DNA of 64,000 nucleotides from Corynebacterium fournieri (GCF_030408775.1 NZ_CP047210.1:1178001-1242000), one strand, 5' to 3'; positions 18,948 to 29,758 are shown, counted from the stretch's first letter. Notes: generated by a model from the sequence alone, not told the origin. Numbers and translations: made by a program.

Positions 18948-19757
18948 ATGACACGCCCAATAGCTATTTCGCCGTCCCGCGCATCCGACTACAAACGCTG
19001 CCCGCTGCAGTACCGGCTGCGCGCCATAGACAAGATTCCGGAACCGTCCACCGAGGCACAGGTCAAGGGCACGCTCGTGCACGCGGTACTGGAAGAGATG
19101 TTCACCTGGCCGCGTGAGCAGCGCACATACCCAGCCGCGGTGAAGCGGCTGAAGCCGAATTGGGCGAAGATGCGCGAGCAGGACCCGGAGTGCGCCACGC
19201 CCGTCGCGGACGAGCACCAGCTGCTCGTGGACGCGCGCACGCTGCTGCGCGGGTACTTCACCATGGAAAACCCGCTCGGCTTCGACTCGCACGCCCAAGA
19301 GATGCCGGTGGACTTCACGCTGCCCAACGGCGTGCCCGTGCGCGGGTTCATCGACCGAGTCGACATCGCCCCCACCGGCGAGGTGCGCGTCGTCGACTAC
19401 AAAACGGGCAAGAAGCCGCAGCCGCGCTACTCCCAGGACGCGCAGTTCCAGATGCGGTTCTACGCGCTGGTGTACTGGCGCCTGTTCGATGTGGTGCCGA
19501 CCCAGCTGAAGCTGATGTATCTGAAAGTGATGGACTCGATGATCCTCACGCCCTCGCGCGAGGAGCTGGAGTACTTCGAGCGAGACTTGGCCGAGCTGTG
19601 GTGGAAGATCGAAGCCGACGGCAAGGCCGGCACCTTCCGCCCGCAGCAATCCAAGCTGTGCGGGTGGTGCGCCTTCCGGTCCATGTGCCCCATCTTCGGC
19701 GGCACGCCGCCCGAGTACCCCGGCTGGCCGGGGTCCCGGGCCGACCAGGACGCCTAG
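18948..19757 (+). CDS. RecB-family PD-(D/E)XK exonuclease
   Basis: 269 residues with the RecB-nuclease core: the start SPSRASDYKRCPLQYR, an N-terminal GTLVHAVLEEMF, the catalytic region VRGFIDRVDI...VRVVDYKTGKK, and a C-terminal cysteine cluster (LCGWCAFRSMCP) matching the iron-sulfur ligands of AddB/Cas4-like nucleases. It probably acts on single-stranded DNA ends in repair; no helicase partner is adjacent. The ATG at 18948 was chosen over an upstream TTG because the upstream codons overlap the promoter. Confidence 0.88.
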   Translation: MTRPIAISPSRASDYKRCPLQYRLRAIDKIPEPSTEAQVKGTLVHAVLEEMFTWPREQRTYPAAVKRLKPNWAKMREQDPECATPVADEHQLLVDARTLLRGYFTMENPLGFDSHAQEMPVDFTLPNGVPVRGFIDRVDIAPTGEVRVVDYKTGKKPQPRYSQDAQFQMRFYALVYWRLFDVVPTQLKLMYLKVMDSMILTPSREELEYFERDLAELWWKIEADGKAGTFRPQQSKLCGWCAFRSMCPIFGGTPPEYPGWPGSRADQDA

Positions 19758-21421
19758 AACAGACCGGAGACCACGCCGTCGGCGTCAACGTCGATGTTGT
19801 TGGCCGCCGGCTGCTTGGGCAGGCCCGGCATGGTCATCACATCGCCCGTCAGCGCGAGCACGAAACCGGCGCCCGTGCGCGCGACGAGGTTGCGCACGTG
19901 CAGGGTGTGGCCGGTCGGCGCGCCGAGCTGCGCCGGGTCGTCCGAGAAGGAGTACTGCGTTTTGGAAATGCACACCGGCAAGGTGTCAAAGCCGTTGTCC
20001 TTCAGCGTCTGCAGGTCCTTTTTCGCCGCTGCGGAGTACTGCACGTCGTCCGCGCGGTAGATCTCCTTGGCAATGGTCTCAATGGAGTGCTCCACGCCCT
20101 GCGCCGGATCGTAGAGCGGGTGCGAGGAGCCTTCCGTGAGGTTGTCCAGCAGGGTCTGGGCGAGCTCGGTCGCACCGTCGCCGCCCTTGGCCCACACATC
20201 CGCCGCCTCCAGCGCGATGCCCTTGGACTGCGCCCAGTTGCGCAAAAAGTCCAGCTCCGCCTCAGTGTCAGACGTGAAGCGGTTCAGCGCCACCACCGGG
20301 GTGACGCCGAACTTGCGCACGTTTTCCACGTGGCGCTCGAGGTTGACAATTCCCTCCTCCAGGGCCGCGAGGTTTTCCTCGCCGAGCTGGTCTTTCGCAA
20401 CACCCGCGTTGTGCTTGATGGAGCGTACCGTGGCCACGATGACCGCGCCGGCGACGTCGAGGTCTCCGTAGCGGGCCTTGATGTCGAAGAACTTCTCCGC
20501 GCCCAGATCCGAGCCGAAACCTGCCTCGGTGAGCACGATGTCCGCGTGCTGCTGGGCGGTGCGAGTGGCGATAAGCGTGTTGCAGCCGTGCGCGATGTTG
20601 GCAAATGGGCCTCCGTGGATGAAGGCCGGCGTGCCGCCGAGGGTTTGCACGAGATTCGGGTTCACCGCCTCCTTCAGCAGGGCGGCCATGGCGCCCTGGG
20701 CGCCGAGGTCGCCTGCAGTGACCGGCTTGTTGTCGTAGGTCAGGCCGACGGTGATGTTGGCCAGGCGCTGCTTGAGGTCCTCCAGGTCCGTGGCCAGGCC
20801 CAGGATGGCCATGATCTCGGAGGCGGCGGTGATGGTGAACCCGGTCTCCGCCGGCACGCCGTGCGCGGGCCCGCCCAGGCCGGTGACCACGTTGCGCAGG
20901 GCGCGGTCGTTGACATCGAGGCAGCGCTGCCACGTCACCCGCCGCGGGTCGATGTTCAGCGCGTTGCCCTGGTGGATGTGGTTGTCAATCAGCGCCGCCA
21001 GGGTGTTGTTGGCGCTGGTAATCGCGTGAAAGTCGCCCGTGAAGTGCAGGTTGATCTGTTCCATCGGCACCACCTGGGAGTAGCCGCCGCCTGCCGCGCC
21101 ACCCTTGATGCCCATCACGGGGCCGAGAGAGGGCTCGCGCAGCGCCACCATGGCGTTGTGCCCCAGCTTCGCCAGCGCGTCCGTGAGGCCGATGAGCACG
21201 GTGGACTTGCCTTCGCCGGCCGGGGTGGGCGAAACACCGGTGACGAGGACCAGTTTGCCCGGTTTGCGCTGGGGTACCTGGGTGATGTCCACCTTGGCCA
21301 TGTGCTTGCCGTACGGGATCAGCGCGTCGTCGCCGACACCCGCCTTCGCGGCGATCTCCGAAATCGGAGCGAGTTGGTGGGCTTGGGCGATCTCGACGTC
21401 AGTCAACGGTTGTGCAGTCAT
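19754..21421 (-). CDS. fhs: Formate-tetrahydrofolate ligase
   Basis: 555 residues starting MTAQPLTDVEIAQAHQLAPI, the family N-terminus. The ATP-binding region LVTGVSPTPAGEGKSTVLIG and FHAITSANNTLAALIDNH are visible. The enzyme makes 10-formyl-THF from formate, THF and ATP, feeding one-carbon metabolism. TAGTGT (21434-21429) lies 7 nt before the ATG, so the mRNA is likely leaderless and starts inside the end of the dcu gene. It overlaps the convergent RecB-like gene by 4 bp. Confidence 0.96.
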   Translation of the reverse strand: MTAQPLTDVEIAQAHQLAPISEIAAKAGVGDDALIPYGKHMAKVDITQVPQRKPGKLVLVTGVSPTPAGEGKSTVLIGLTDALAKLGHNAMVALREPSLGPVMGIKGGAAGGGYSQVVPMEQINLHFTGDFHAITSANNTLAALIDNHIHQGNALNIDPRRVTWQRCLDVNDRALRNVVTGLGGPAHGVPAETGFTITAASEIMAILGLATDLEDLKQRLANITVGLTYDNKPVTAGDLGAQGAMAALLKEAVNPNLVQTLGGTPAFIHGGPFANIAHGCNTLIATRTAQQHADIVLTEAGFGSDLGAEKFFDIKARYGDLDVAGAVIVATVRSIKHNAGVAKDQLGEENLAALEEGIVNLERHVENVRKFGVTPVVALNRFTSDTEAELDFLRNWAQSKGIALEAADVWAKGGDGATELAQTLLDNLTEGSSHPLYDPAQGVEHSIETIAKEIYRADDVQYSAAAKKDLQTLKDNGFDTLPVCISKTQYSFSDDPAQLGAPTGHTLHVRNLVARTGAGFVLALTGDVMTMPGLPKQPAANNIDVDADGVVSGLF

Positions 21422-21426
21422 GCACC

Positions 21427-22737
21427 TCACACTACAACGGCGCCGATGGCGTAACCGAGGATTACGCTCACGGCGATGCACACCACACCCGGCAGGAGGA
21501 AGGGGTGGTTGAACACGTACTTGCCAATGCGGGTGGAGCCGGTGTCGTCCATCTCCACGGCGGCCAGCAGCGTGGGGTACGTCGGCAGCACGAACAGCGC
21601 GCTGACTGCGGGGAATGCCGCCAGGGCTGTCAGCGGGCTGACACCGATGGCGAGCGCTGCAGGGATCAGCGCCTTCGCCGTCGCTGCCTGCGAGTACAGC
21701 AGCGAGGCTGCGACGAACAGCACCACCGCCAGCATCCACGGCTGCGCGGTGAGTACGTCGCCGGCGATGGCCTGGATGTCTTCGATGTAGTAGTTGATGA
21801 AGGTCGTGCCAAGCCACGCCACGCCGAGGACGCACACGCTCGCCGACATGCCGGAGCGGAACACCTGGGTGTTCAAAATCTCGGCCGCGGTGGTTCGGGT
21901 GGCAAGCACGATCGCGGCGGCGGCGCCGAGCATGATCGCCATAATCGCCTCGTTGCGCGGCACCGTCGGGTTCTGGATCAGGCCCACTTGATCGGAGATC
22001 AGCGTGGCGTAGACCATCACGATCACAATTGCGGCGAGGAAGATGCCCACCGAGGCCTTCGCCCCTGCGGGGGCGACGTAGTTCTCGCGCGCCGCGGGCT
22101 TAGCGACGAGACCTCCGGCCAACCGCTCCTGGTACACCGGATCGTCTTCCAACTCCGCGCCGGACTGGTTGGCGATCCACGCCATGGGGAAGATCGCCAG
22201 GAATGTCGCGGGCAGCATCACTGCGAGCAGCTGGAGATAGCCCACCCCAAGCGGCTCCAGCGCGGAGGCCATGAACACTACAGCGGCCGAGATGGGCGAG
22301 GCGACAATGGCCATCTGGGACGCGATGACTGCGGCGGACAGTGGCCGCGAGGGGCGCACGCCGCCTTCCTTGGCCACCTCCACAATGACGGGCATGGTGG
22401 AAAAAGCGGTGTGGCCCGTGCCAGCGAGCACCGTCATCAGCCAGGTGACAATCGGCGCGTACACGGTGATGCGCTTCGGGTTGCGCCGCAGGAACCGCTC
22501 CGCGAGGTCGACCAGGTAGTCCATGCCGCCGGCGAGCTGCATGGCGGAGATTGCGGCAATGACGCACATGATGATGCCGATGACGTCGAAGGGAATTGCC
22601 TCCGCGCTGACCGGGATCCCTGTCGCGCCGAGCAGTAGTACCCCGAGGCCACCGGCGAAGCCGATGGCGATGGAGCCCATGCGGGCGCCGAGCACAATCG
22701 CGCCGAGAAGGATGATGAGGTGAACTGCGAGCAGCAC
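21427..22737 (-). CDS. Anaerobic C4-dicarboxylate transporter (Dcu family)
   Basis: 436 residues, very hydrophobic with about 10-12 membrane segments, and Dcu signatures such as LLGATGIPVSAEAIPFDVI, GTGHTAFSTMPVIVEVAKE and IASQMAIVASPISAAVV. The family exchanges fumarate, malate, succinate and aspartate. The GTG start is preceded by AAGGAG at 7 nt. It lies 128 bp downstream of aspA, an arrangement that couples aspartate uptake to its deamination to fumarate. A large hairpin lies between the two genes. Confidence 0.92.
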   Translation of the reverse strand: MLLAVHLIILLGAIVLGARMGSIAIGFAGGLGVLLLGATGIPVSAEAIPFDVIGIIMCVIAAISAMQLAGGMDYLVDLAERFLRRNPKRITVYAPIVTWLMTVLAGTGHTAFSTMPVIVEVAKEGGVRPSRPLSAAVIASQMAIVASPISAAVVFMASALEPLGVGYLQLLAVMLPATFLAIFPMAWIANQSGAELEDDPVYQERLAGGLVAKPAARENYVAPAGAKASVGIFLAAIVIVMVYATLISDQVGLIQNPTVPRNEAIMAIMLGAAAAIVLATRTTAAEILNTQVFRSGMSASVCVLGVAWLGTTFINYYIEDIQAIAGDVLTAQPWMLAVVLFVAASLLYSQAATAKALIPAALAIGVSPLTALAAFPAVSALFVLPTYPTLLAAVEMDDTGSTRIGKYVFNHPFLLPGVVCIAVSVILGYAIGAVVV

Positions 22738-22803
22738 GGTTGCACTCCTTACGGGATCGGTATGGTCGTCCCATTATCCGCTGTTGTGCGTCTGAAACGA
22801 AAC

Positions 22804-22845
22804 GCGGCGGGTGTGAGCCTCGCTACGCCTGCTCACACCCGCCGC
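22804..22845 (-). terminator. Intercistronic 15-bp hairpin between aspA and dcu
   Basis: GCGGCGGGTGTGAGC (22804-22818) pairs perfectly with GCTCACACCCGCCGC (22831-22845) around a 12-nt loop. On the minus strand it is followed by GTTTCGTTTC, a weak U-rich stretch. It may act as a partial terminator or as an mRNA-stabilising 3' end for aspA that lowers dcu expression. The rest of the 128-bp gap shows only the dcu ribosome binding site. Confidence 0.65.
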
Positions 22846-22865
22846 ATCAAGGGGGTTACGCTTCC

Positions 22866-24329
22866 CTACTCGCTGTCGGCCTCGCCCGCCGACTCCTCAA
22901 GGCCCGCCTCGTCGTCGACGTAGAGCTTGCCGCGGTACTCCGGGTGCATGAGGTTTTCCTTGCTCAGCAGCTTGTTCAGGTCCTCCTCGCCGATGAGGCC
23001 CTTTTCCAGCACGAGGTCGTAGACGCTCTTGCCGGTCGCCGCGGCCTCGCGGCCGATGACGTCGCCGTTGTGGTGGCCGATCACCGGGTTGAGGTAGGTG
23101 ACAATCCCGATGGAGTTGGTCACGTAGGCCTCGCAAACTTCCTTGTTCGCGGTGATGCCCTCCACGCACTTCTCACGCAGGGTGCGCGCCGCGTTGGCGA
23201 TGAGTCGGATCGACTCGAACAGGGACTGGGCGATGACCGGCTCCATCACGTTGAGCTGCAGCTGGCCGGCCTCTGCCGCCATGGAGACGGTGACGTCGTT
23301 GCCGAAGACCTTGAAGCAGACCTGGTTGACCACCTCGGGGATGACCGGGTTGACCTTCGCCGGCATGATCGACGAACCGGCCTGGCGCTCCGGGAGGTTG
23401 ATCTCGTTGAGGCCGGCGCGCGGGCCGGAGGACAACAGGCGCAGGTCGTTGCAGATCTTGGACAGCTTCATCGCCGCGCGCTTGATGGCGCCGTGCATCA
23501 TGACGTAGCCGCCGGTGTCCGAGGTGGCCTCGATCAGGTCCGGCGAGGCCTGAATGTCCAGGCCGGTGACCTCGCGCAGGGCGGAGACGACCTGGTCGCG
23601 GTAGCCGTTCGGGGTGTTGATGCCGGTGCCGATCGCGGTTGCGCCCAGGTTGATTTCCAGCAGGGAATCCGCCGCGCCGCTGATGGTGCGCTGCTCCTCG
23701 GCGAGGTTGGCGCCGAACGCGGTGAACTCCTGGCCCAGGGTCATCGGAACGGCGTCCTGCAGCTGGGTGCGGCCCATCTTGATGATGTCTGCGAACTCGT
23801 CGCCCTTCGCACGGAACGCCTTCTGCAGGTCGTCCAGCTCAGCCAGCAAATCCTGCACGGCGTAGTACACGCCGAGACGGAAGCCGGTCGGGTAGGCGTC
23901 GTTGGTGGACTGGGACATATTCACGTCGTCGTTCGGGTTGATCACGGAGTACTCGCCCTTTTCCCGGCCGATCAGCTCGAGGGCGAGGTTGGCCACCACC
24001 TCGTTGGTGTTCATGTTCACCGAGGTGCCAGCGCCGCCCTGGAAGACGTCGATCGGGAACTGGTCCATGCACACGCCATCGTCCAGGATCTTGTCGCAGG
24101 CGGCGACGATCGCCTCGGACTTGTCCTTGGGCAGTGCGTGCAGGCGGCGGTTGGCAATCGCGGTGGCCTTTTTCACCTGCACCATGCCGCGGATGAACTC
24201 CGGGAAGTCGTTGATGGTGGCGGCGGAGATGTGGAAGTTGTCCACGGCGCGCTGCGCGTGGATGCCGTAGTAGACGTCGGCGGGGACCTCGGCGGTGCCG
24301 AGGAGGTCTTCTTCAATGCGTGCGGTCAT
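22866..24329 (-). CDS. aspA: Aspartate ammonia-lyase
   Basis: 487 residues with fumarase/aspartase superfamily motifs: [47 protein letters not shown] and the signature [15 protein letters not shown]. It converts aspartate to fumarate and ammonia. ATG 24329 is preferred over the GTG at 24338 because TATAGT (24343-24338), itself overlapping that GTG, lies 8 nt before it, as in leaderless genes here. The dcu dicarboxylate carrier follows. Confidence 0.95.
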   Translation of the reverse strand: MTARIEEDLLGTAEVPADVYYGIHAQRAVDNFHISAATINDFPEFIRGMVQVKKATAIANRRLHALPKDKSEAIVAACDKILDDGVCMDQFPIDVFQGGAGTSVNMNTNEVVANLALELIGREKGEYSVINPNDDVNMSQSTNDAYPTGFRLGVYYAVQDLLAELDDLQKAFRAKGDEFADIIKMGRTQLQDAVPMTLGQEFTAFGANLAEEQRTISGAADSLLEINLGATAIGTGINTPNGYRDQVVSALREVTGLDIQASPDLIEATSDTGGYVMMHGAIKRAAMKLSKICNDLRLLSSGPRAGLNEINLPERQAGSSIMPAKVNPVIPEVVNQVCFKVFGNDVTVSMAAEAGQLQLNVMEPVIAQSLFESIRLIANAARTLREKCVEGITANKEVCEAYVTNSIGIVTYLNPVIGHHNGDVIGREAAATGKSVYDLVLEKGLIGEEDLNKLLSKENLMHPEYRGKLYVDDEAGLEESAGEADSE

Positions 24330-24388
24330 GGTCGCCACTATACGTCGCCGACAGCTTTGCGACGGGCGTTCCGTACCCCCGTTTATGC

Positions 24389-25051
24389 CTATAGAGCTGC
24401 AGAAAACCAGCCATCCACGTCCGCGGCCCCGGCGCCGAGAAAGGAACTCGGGTCGAACCTGACCACCCCGTCCGGCACAGTCTCAGCCAAGCCCAGCACA
24501 ACGCACCCGGCGGCCGCGCCGGCCGACATCCCGTGCCAGGAATCCTCCACCACGAGGCAGTCGCCCGGCTGGGCGCCGGCGCGCCGGGCCGCTTCGAGGT
24601 ACATGTCTGGGGCCGGTTTCGCCTGCGCCACTTCGTCGCCTGCGATTGTGCCGGTGAACAACTCGCGCCCGATCGCGTCGATGCACGGATCTGCCAGCAC
24701 ACGCGCCGTGTTCGTGCACACGAACATCGGGGTGCCCCGCTCGCGCAGGGACTGCAGCACTCCACCGATGCCGGGGTTGAGCTCGATGCCGGTGGCGAAC
24801 AGCTCGCGCATCCGGTCGAACATCCAGGTGCGGTAGCGCTCCAAATCGCCGTCTCGAAGCTCATAGCCCGCCCACTCGGCCACCACGTTCAAGGTGTTGG
24901 GGAAGCTGCCACCGATGGTCTTGGCGCGCACCTCGGGCGTAAGCGGCCGGCCGAGCAGCTCCCCCAGCTCGTAGGTGGCTTTGCCCCACAGCGGCTCAGT
25001 GTCGATGAGGGTGCCGTCCATGTCCCACAGGACGGCGGCCGGGCTACTCAA
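24389..25051 (-). CDS. HAD-superfamily phosphatase
   Basis: 220 residues with HAD motif [18 protein letters not shown], motif [11 protein letters not shown], and motifs III-IV ECFD-type equivalents ([30 protein letters not shown]). It is most like the beta-phosphoglucomutase/sugar-phosphatase subgroup. No ATG lies before motif I; TTG 25051, overlapping the stop of the upstream gene (TTGAGTAG), is the likely start. The substrate cannot be told from sequence. Confidence 0.85.
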   Translation of the reverse strand: MSSPAAVLWDMDGTLIDTEPLWGKATYELGELLGRPLTPEVRAKTIGGSFPNTLNVVAEWAGYELRDGDLERYRTWMFDRMRELFATGIELNPGIGGVLQSLRERGTPMFVCTNTARVLADPCIDAIGRELFTGTIAGDEVAQAKPAPDMYLEAARRAGAQPGDCLVVEDSWHGMSAGAAAGCVVLGLAETVPDGVVRFDPSSFLGAGAADVDGWFSAAL

Positions 25052-25442
25052 GCTCCGGCAGTTCGTTGAGCGCCTCATCGGTTGCACCCGTGGCGGCCGC
25101 CGCGCGGAATACCAGCGTTTCGATGTCGGCCTTCTCTTCCGGCTCGAGCACCGCGTCCGCGTGCTTCGCGTTGAACTCGCCCAAGTTCTCGTAGAACGGC
25201 GCCACGACCTTGACCAGCGCGTCGCCCTCAGGGTCGTCGCCAAGCATGTCGAGCGCGTCCAGGAACATCTCCAGGATGCGTTTGAGATCCGGCAGCACCG
25301 CCGGATCGAAGGGCTCTTCCCACAGGTCCTTGTCCTCGTCTTGGAGGTAGGAGCCGGTGGCGAAGGTGGTCAGGTCGTCGATGAATTCGTCTACCTCGGG
25401 CTGGAACTGCGCCCGGATCGAGTTGTCGGCAGCTGCGCTCAT
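25044..25442 (-). CDS. Conserved hypothetical acidic protein
   Basis: 132 residues (135 if it begins at the ATG at 25451), strongly acidic, with no membrane segment or signal peptide, ending NELPELE. I do not recognise a catalytic motif. Its place between mshC and the HAD gene, with an 8-bp overlap into the latter, is the arrangement I recall from other corynebacteria, so it is a real gene of unknown function, probably co-translated with the phosphatase. Confidence 0.75.
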   Translation of the reverse strand: MSAAADNSIRAQFQPEVDEFIDDLTTFATGSYLQDEDKDLWEEPFDPAVLPDLKRILEMFLDALDMLGDDPEGDALVKVVAPFYENLGEFNAKHADAVLEPEEKADIETLVFRAAAATGATDEALNELPELE

Positions 25443-25466
25443 GGGCCCCATTGTGCGCGAAAGGCG

Positions 25467-26681
25467 CTAGATGCGCACGCCGAGCAGGCCATCGAGTGCA
25501 GTAGCGATGATCTGGTTGTGGTCGCCGGTCACGCCGTCGAGAAGCGAAAGTGCCGCGGGGGTGTCCAGATCGTCCGCGAGTGCCGCACGAAGCTTATCGA
25601 CGACCTCGGTCGCCTCCGCCTCGCTCACCTCGCCCGTCAGCTGCGTGCGCCACCGCGCCAGGCGCGCTTCAGCCTCGTCCATAATGGCGTCGGAGAAATC
25701 GCGGTCCGCGCGGTAGTGGCCGGAAAAGACCGCAAGGCGAATCGCCGACGGGTCGTGGCCCGCCTCGCTGAGCTTGTGCACGAACACGAGGTTGCCCAAG
25801 GACTTGGACATCTTCACCCCGTCCAGCGCGATCATGCCGGCGTGGACGTAGTGGCCGGCCATGCGCTCGACGTTCAACGCGGCCTCCGCGTGCGCGGCGG
25901 AGAACTCGTGGTGCGGAAACGCGAGGTCCGAACCGCCGCCCTGGATAGCAAAGTGCGCGCCCAGACGGTTGGTCGCAATCGCGGAGCACTCCACGTGCCA
26001 GCCCGGCCGGCCCGGGCCGAACGGTGACTCCCAGGCGGGCTCGCCCTCGCGGTGACCGCGCCACACCAGCGCGTCCAGCGGGTCGCGCTTGCCTTTGCGG
26101 TCTGGATCGCCGCCGCGCTCAGCGAAGTACTCCTCCATGGTCGCGCTGTCCAGGTTGGACTCGTAGCCGAACTGCTTGGTGGCCTCGATGGAGGCGTAGA
26201 TGTCGCCGTGGTCGAGCTCGTAGGCCGCGCCGGCGTCGAGCAGCTGCTGCACCATCGCGATCACCTCGTCTACCGATTCCATCGCGCCGATGTAGTCGCG
26301 CGGCGGGATCACGGACAGAATCTCCATGTCGCTGCGGAACAGGTCGATCTGGCTGGAGCCCAGCTCGCGCCAGTCCACGCCGTCGCGCTCGGCGCGCTCA
26401 AACAGCGGGTCATCCACGTCGGTGATGTTTTGCACGTAGTGGACGCTGTGACCGTTGGCGATGAGCTGGCGCTGCGCCAAGTCGAAGGTGAGGTAGGTCG
26501 CGGCGTGGCCGAGGTGGGTCGAGTCGTACGGCGTGATGCCGCAGACGTACATGCCCACCTCCCCGTTGCGGTCGGGGGTGGTGTCCACCTCCTTGACGCG
26601 CTGATCAGCGGTGTCGTGGAGTTTCAGCGGCACTGGGGTGCCAGCGACTGCGGGGACGGTGGGGGCGGGCCATGCATGCAT
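25467..26681 (-). CDS. mshC: Cysteine:GlcN-inositol ligase MshC (mycothiol synthesis)
   Basis: 404 residues, a class I cysteinyl-tRNA-synthetase homologue. Visible are [19 protein letters not shown] (HIGH-like motif and zinc Cys), [23 protein letters not shown] and [10 protein letters not shown] (KMSKS). It lacks the tRNA anticodon-binding tail, which separates MshC from CysS. The enzyme joins cysteine to GlcN-inositol in mycothiol synthesis. ATG 26681 is chosen because TAGGGT sits 7 nt upstream. Confidence 0.95.
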   Translation of the reverse strand: MHAWPAPTVPAVAGTPVPLKLHDTADQRVKEVDTTPDRNGEVGMYVCGITPYDSTHLGHAATYLTFDLAQRQLIANGHSVHYVQNITDVDDPLFERAERDGVDWRELGSSQIDLFRSDMEILSVIPPRDYIGAMESVDEVIAMVQQLLDAGAAYELDHGDIYASIEATKQFGYESNLDSATMEEYFAERGGDPDRKGKRDPLDALVWRGHREGEPAWESPFGPGRPGWHVECSAIATNRLGAHFAIQGGGSDLAFPHHEFSAAHAEAALNVERMAGHYVHAGMIALDGVKMSKSLGNLVFVHKLSEAGHDPSAIRLAVFSGHYRADRDFSDAIMDEAEARLARWRTQLTGEVSEAEATEVVDKLRAALADDLDTPAALSLLDGVTGDHNQIIATALDGLLGVRI

Positions 26682-26697
26682 GCGCACAACCCTACAA

Positions 26698-27543
26698 CTA
26701 CGCGGCCATCACGCCGGTGGCGAGCAGCACCATGACGATCAAGCCCAATGGAATGCGGTAGGCGGCGAACCACGCAAAGGAGTGGTCGGAGACGAACTTG
26801 AGCAGCCACGCGATGGAGATGTAGCCGAGCACGAACGCGACTGCCGAGCCCACCAGCAGCTGCGCTCCGCTGGCTGCCTGGCCAGCTTGCGGGTTGAAGG
26901 CGTCCGGCAGCGAGAACAAACCGGATGCCAGCACCGCCGGGATAGCCAGCAGGAAGGAAAATCGGGTGGCTACTTCGCGGTCCAGGTTGAGAAACAGGCC
27001 GCCGGAGATCGTGCCGCCGGAGCGCGAGACACCAGGGATGAGCGCCAGGCATTGGCACAGGCCCATGATGATCGCGTCTTTCATGGTCAGCTCCTCAAAC
27101 CCGCGGGACTTTTTACCCACGCGCTCCGCGAAAATGAACACGAGGGAAAACAGGATCAGCACTGTGGCGGTGATCCAGAGGTTGCGGAAGTTGTCACGGA
27201 TGAGGTCTTTGAGCAGCACACCGGCAAGCCCGACGGGGATGGTGCCGGCAATGACCATCCAGCCCATGCGGTAGTCGAAGCCGCGCTTTGACTTATCCGC
27301 CAGGCCTGCAAACCAGGCGGTGAGGATGCGCCAGATGTCTTTGGCAAAATACACCAACACCGCAAGCTCGGTGCCCAGCTGGACTACTGCGGTGAAGCTG
27401 GCGCCAGCGTCTTCGCCCCAGAATAACTGGGAGACGATGCGCAGGTGTCCCGAGGAAGACACGGGCAGGAATTCGGTGAGGCCCTGGACGATGGACAGGA
27501 CGATCACCTGCACCCAGGACATGGTTGTGGCGGGATCAGTCAT
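26698..27543 (-). CDS. uppP: Undecaprenyl-diphosphatase
   Basis: 281 residues, polytopic (about 7-8 helices) with BacA/UppP motifs: [17 protein letters not shown] near the N-terminus and [16 protein letters not shown] in the middle. It recycles undecaprenyl diphosphate to the monophosphate carrier used for peptidoglycan and arabinogalactan. ATG 27543 is favoured over the GTG at 27555 because TAGTGT lies 8 nt upstream of it. Confidence 0.95.
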   Translation of the reverse strand: MTDPATTMSWVQVIVLSIVQGLTEFLPVSSSGHLRIVSQLFWGEDAGASFTAVVQLGTELAVLVYFAKDIWRILTAWFAGLADKSKRGFDYRMGWMVIAGTIPVGLAGVLLKDLIRDNFRNLWITATVLILFSLVFIFAERVGKKSRGFEELTMKDAIIMGLCQCLALIPGVSRSGGTISGGLFLNLDREVATRFSFLLAIPAVLASGLFSLPDAFNPQAGQAASGAQLLVGSAVAFVLGYISIAWLLKFVSDHSFAWFAAYRIPLGLIVMVLLATGVMAA

Positions 27544-27613
27544 GGCGAAAGACACTACCCCGCCCGCTTGGCCATCGCGGTGCGCGACGGGCGCGTTGCT
27601 AGGCTTTTACCTT

Positions 27614-28666
27614 GTGAATGCTCGTTTGTTTGCCCCCACTCACCGCGCCCGCATGGCTGTGGCCCTCGGCGCCGCCGCAGCCACCCTGACCTTGAGCGCT
27701 TGCGGCGCATCACCTGCCGCGAAGATTGAGGAAGCCGGCGGTGAGGCAGCTGCGAGCATGGGCAGCGCGGAGCCGGTGCGCTCCCCCGCATCAGCCAACC
27801 CGGCTGGCAAGGTTGTGGACTTCGACCCGGTGCGCGACCTCGACATCACCGACGGGCGCATCGGGGTGCGCACCCAAGATGCGCTGACCATCGGCACGCC
27901 GGAGGAGATCGAGCAGGGCCGCGGTGCACGCCACGAGCTGGACGAGTCCTGCGGCGAGGCTTCCGCCAACGCCGGCACCTTCGCGGTGGCCTGCGACGGG
28001 GAAATCAAGCTGTTCGGGCAGCGCGAAGAGACGATCTCCACGGACAAGCCGGTGACGGCGGCCACCGTGGCGTCGTCAGGCGAAGTGCTCGCCGCCAGCG
28101 ACTCCGAGCGCAAGGTGTGGGTCTTCGACGGCGGCGAGCTCAAAGACACCATCGACGTCGCGCGCGAGACAGACCAGCTCCAGGCGGTGCCTGTCGACGG
28201 CCAGCGCGACTCCGTGGTGCGCACCAACCGCTTCGACACCACCATTCAGGACGTGGACTGGTCTGGCTCGCGCCAAGGCGGCACGCTGCGCGTCGGCCTG
28301 GGCGTGGGCAAAGTCCGCGGTGGCGAACACGGCCTGGTGCTGGCAGCAGACTCGACCGGCAACCAGATCCACGTCTACACCACCGACGACATCATCCGCT
28401 TGCAGCAGTCCGCGCCGGTGCCGGAAGCGCCCTGGGACGCCGCCTGGGACCGGGCGCAGCGCCTCGCGTGGGTCAGCTCGCTGACCAGCAACACGGCCAC
28501 CGGCTATGACATCTCCCAGGGTGTGCCGGTGCGCAAGAAGCACTTCGCCACCGTGGCGGATGCGCAAAGCATGATCACGCTTGACGACGGCACAGTGCTC
28601 GCCGCCTCCGCATCCGGCGACGGCATCCAGTTTGTCGCCCCGTCCGACCAAACCGACAGCGAGTAG
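27614..28666 (+). CDS. Predicted lipoprotein with beta-propeller-like repeats
   Basis: 350 residues. The N-terminus has basic residues, a hydrophobic core and the lipobox LTLSAC, so it should be lipid-anchored at the membrane surface. The remainder is rich in short beta-strand-like repeats (KVVDFDPVRDLDITDG, EVLAASDSERKVWVFDGG, HVYTTDDIIRLQQ), suggesting a propeller fold; this is inference. The GTG start has TAGGCT 8 nt upstream. It is 12 bp upstream of pyrD and probably co-transcribed; a pyrD-linked lipoprotein is also what I recall for C. glutamicum. Function unknown. Confidence 0.82.
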   Translation: MNARLFAPTHRARMAVALGAAAATLTLSACGASPAAKIEEAGGEAAASMGSAEPVRSPASANPAGKVVDFDPVRDLDITDGRIGVRTQDALTIGTPEEIEQGRGARHELDESCGEASANAGTFAVACDGEIKLFGQREETISTDKPVTAATVASSGEVLAASDSERKVWVFDGGELKDTIDVARETDQLQAVPVDGQRDSVVRTNRFDTTIQDVDWSGSRQGGTLRVGLGVGKVRGGEHGLVLAADSTGNQIHVYTTDDIIRLQQSAPVPEAPWDAAWDRAQRLAWVSSLTSNTATGYDISQGVPVRKKHFATVADAQSMITLDDGTVLAASASGDGIQFVAPSDQTDSE

Positions 28667-28678
28667 GAGAACCCCCAC

Positions 28679-29758
28679 ATGTCGCTCTACGACCGCGCAC
28701 TCAAACTCATGTTCCTGCTCCCGCCGGAGCGCATCCACGGCATCATCAGCGGCGCCCTGCAGACGCTGCACCTGGCCACCCCGGTCAACCGCGTGATGGA
28801 AAGGGCCGTGCGCGTGCACGACCCGGTGCTGTGCCAAACCGTCTTCGGCGTCGATTTCCCCGCCCCGCTGGGGCTTGCTGCCGGCTTTGACAAAAACGCC
28901 GAGGCGATCGACTCCTGGGGTGCCGTCGGCTTCGGCTACGCCGAGATGGGCACGGTGACCCCGAAGTCCCAGCCGGGCAACCCCGCGCCGAGGCTGTTCC
29001 GCCTGCCCGAAGACAAGGCCATTTTGAACCGCATGGGCTTCAACAACAAGGGCGCGCTCGTGGTGGCCGACAACCTCCGCGCGCGCCGTTCCCGCGACGT
29101 GGTGGGCATCAACATCGGCAAGAACAAGACTTCCGAGGACGCCGTGGCTGACTACCGCGCTACCGCGACGCTACTCGGCGGGCTGGCGGATTACCTGGTG
29201 GTCAACGTCTCCTCCCCCAACACGCCGGGTCTGCGCGACTTGCAGGCGGTGCAAGAGCTTCGGCCGATCCTGGAGGTGGTAAAGAAGTCCACCACGGCCC
29301 CGGTGCTGGTCAAGATCGCACCGGACCTTTCCGACGAAGACATCGACGCCGTGGCTGATCTCGCCGTGGAGCTGGACCTTGCCGGCATCGTGGCCACCAA
29401 CACCACCATCTCCCGCGACGGGCTGAAAACTCCCGCCTCCAGGGTGGAGAAGATGGGCGCAGGCGGGATCAGCGGTGCCCCGTTACAGAAGCGCTCGCTC
29501 GAGGTGCTGGGGCGCCTCAACGAGCGTGTGGGCGACAAGCTGGTCCTGGTCAGCGTCGGTGGCATCTCCACGCCAGAGCAGGCGTGGGAGCGCATCGCCG
29601 CGGGCGCGAGCCTGCTGCAGGGCTACACCCCGTTCATCTACGGCGGGCTGGGCTGGATCCGCGGCATCCACCGCGGCATCGCGGCTCAGATTAAAGCCCA
29701 CGGCCTGGACTCTATCGGGCAGGCCGTGGGCAGCGGACTGGAGTGGAAGGAACTCTAA
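28679..29758 (+). CDS. pyrD: Dihydroorotate dehydrogenase (quinone), class 2
   Basis: 359 residues with an N-terminal amphipathic helical extension typical of membrane-associated class 2 enzymes. Motifs include [19 protein letters not shown]-type [26 protein letters not shown] (catalytic Ser region) and LVSVGGIST for FMN. It oxidises dihydroorotate to orotate with electrons to menaquinone. AGGAG precedes the ATG. It overlaps the convergent membrane-protein gene by 4 bp. Confidence 0.96.
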   Translation: MSLYDRALKLMFLLPPERIHGIISGALQTLHLATPVNRVMERAVRVHDPVLCQTVFGVDFPAPLGLAAGFDKNAEAIDSWGAVGFGYAEMGTVTPKSQPGNPAPRLFRLPEDKAILNRMGFNNKGALVVADNLRARRSRDVVGINIGKNKTSEDAVADYRATATLLGGLADYLVVNVSSPNTPGLRDLQAVQELRPILEVVKKSTTAPVLVKIAPDLSDEDIDAVADLAVELDLAGIVATNTTISRDGLKTPASRVEKMGAGGISGAPLQKRSLEVLGRLNERVGDKLVLVSVGGISTPEQAWERIAAGASLLQGYTPFIYGGLGWIRGIHRGIAAQIKAHGLDSIGQAVGSGLEWKEL

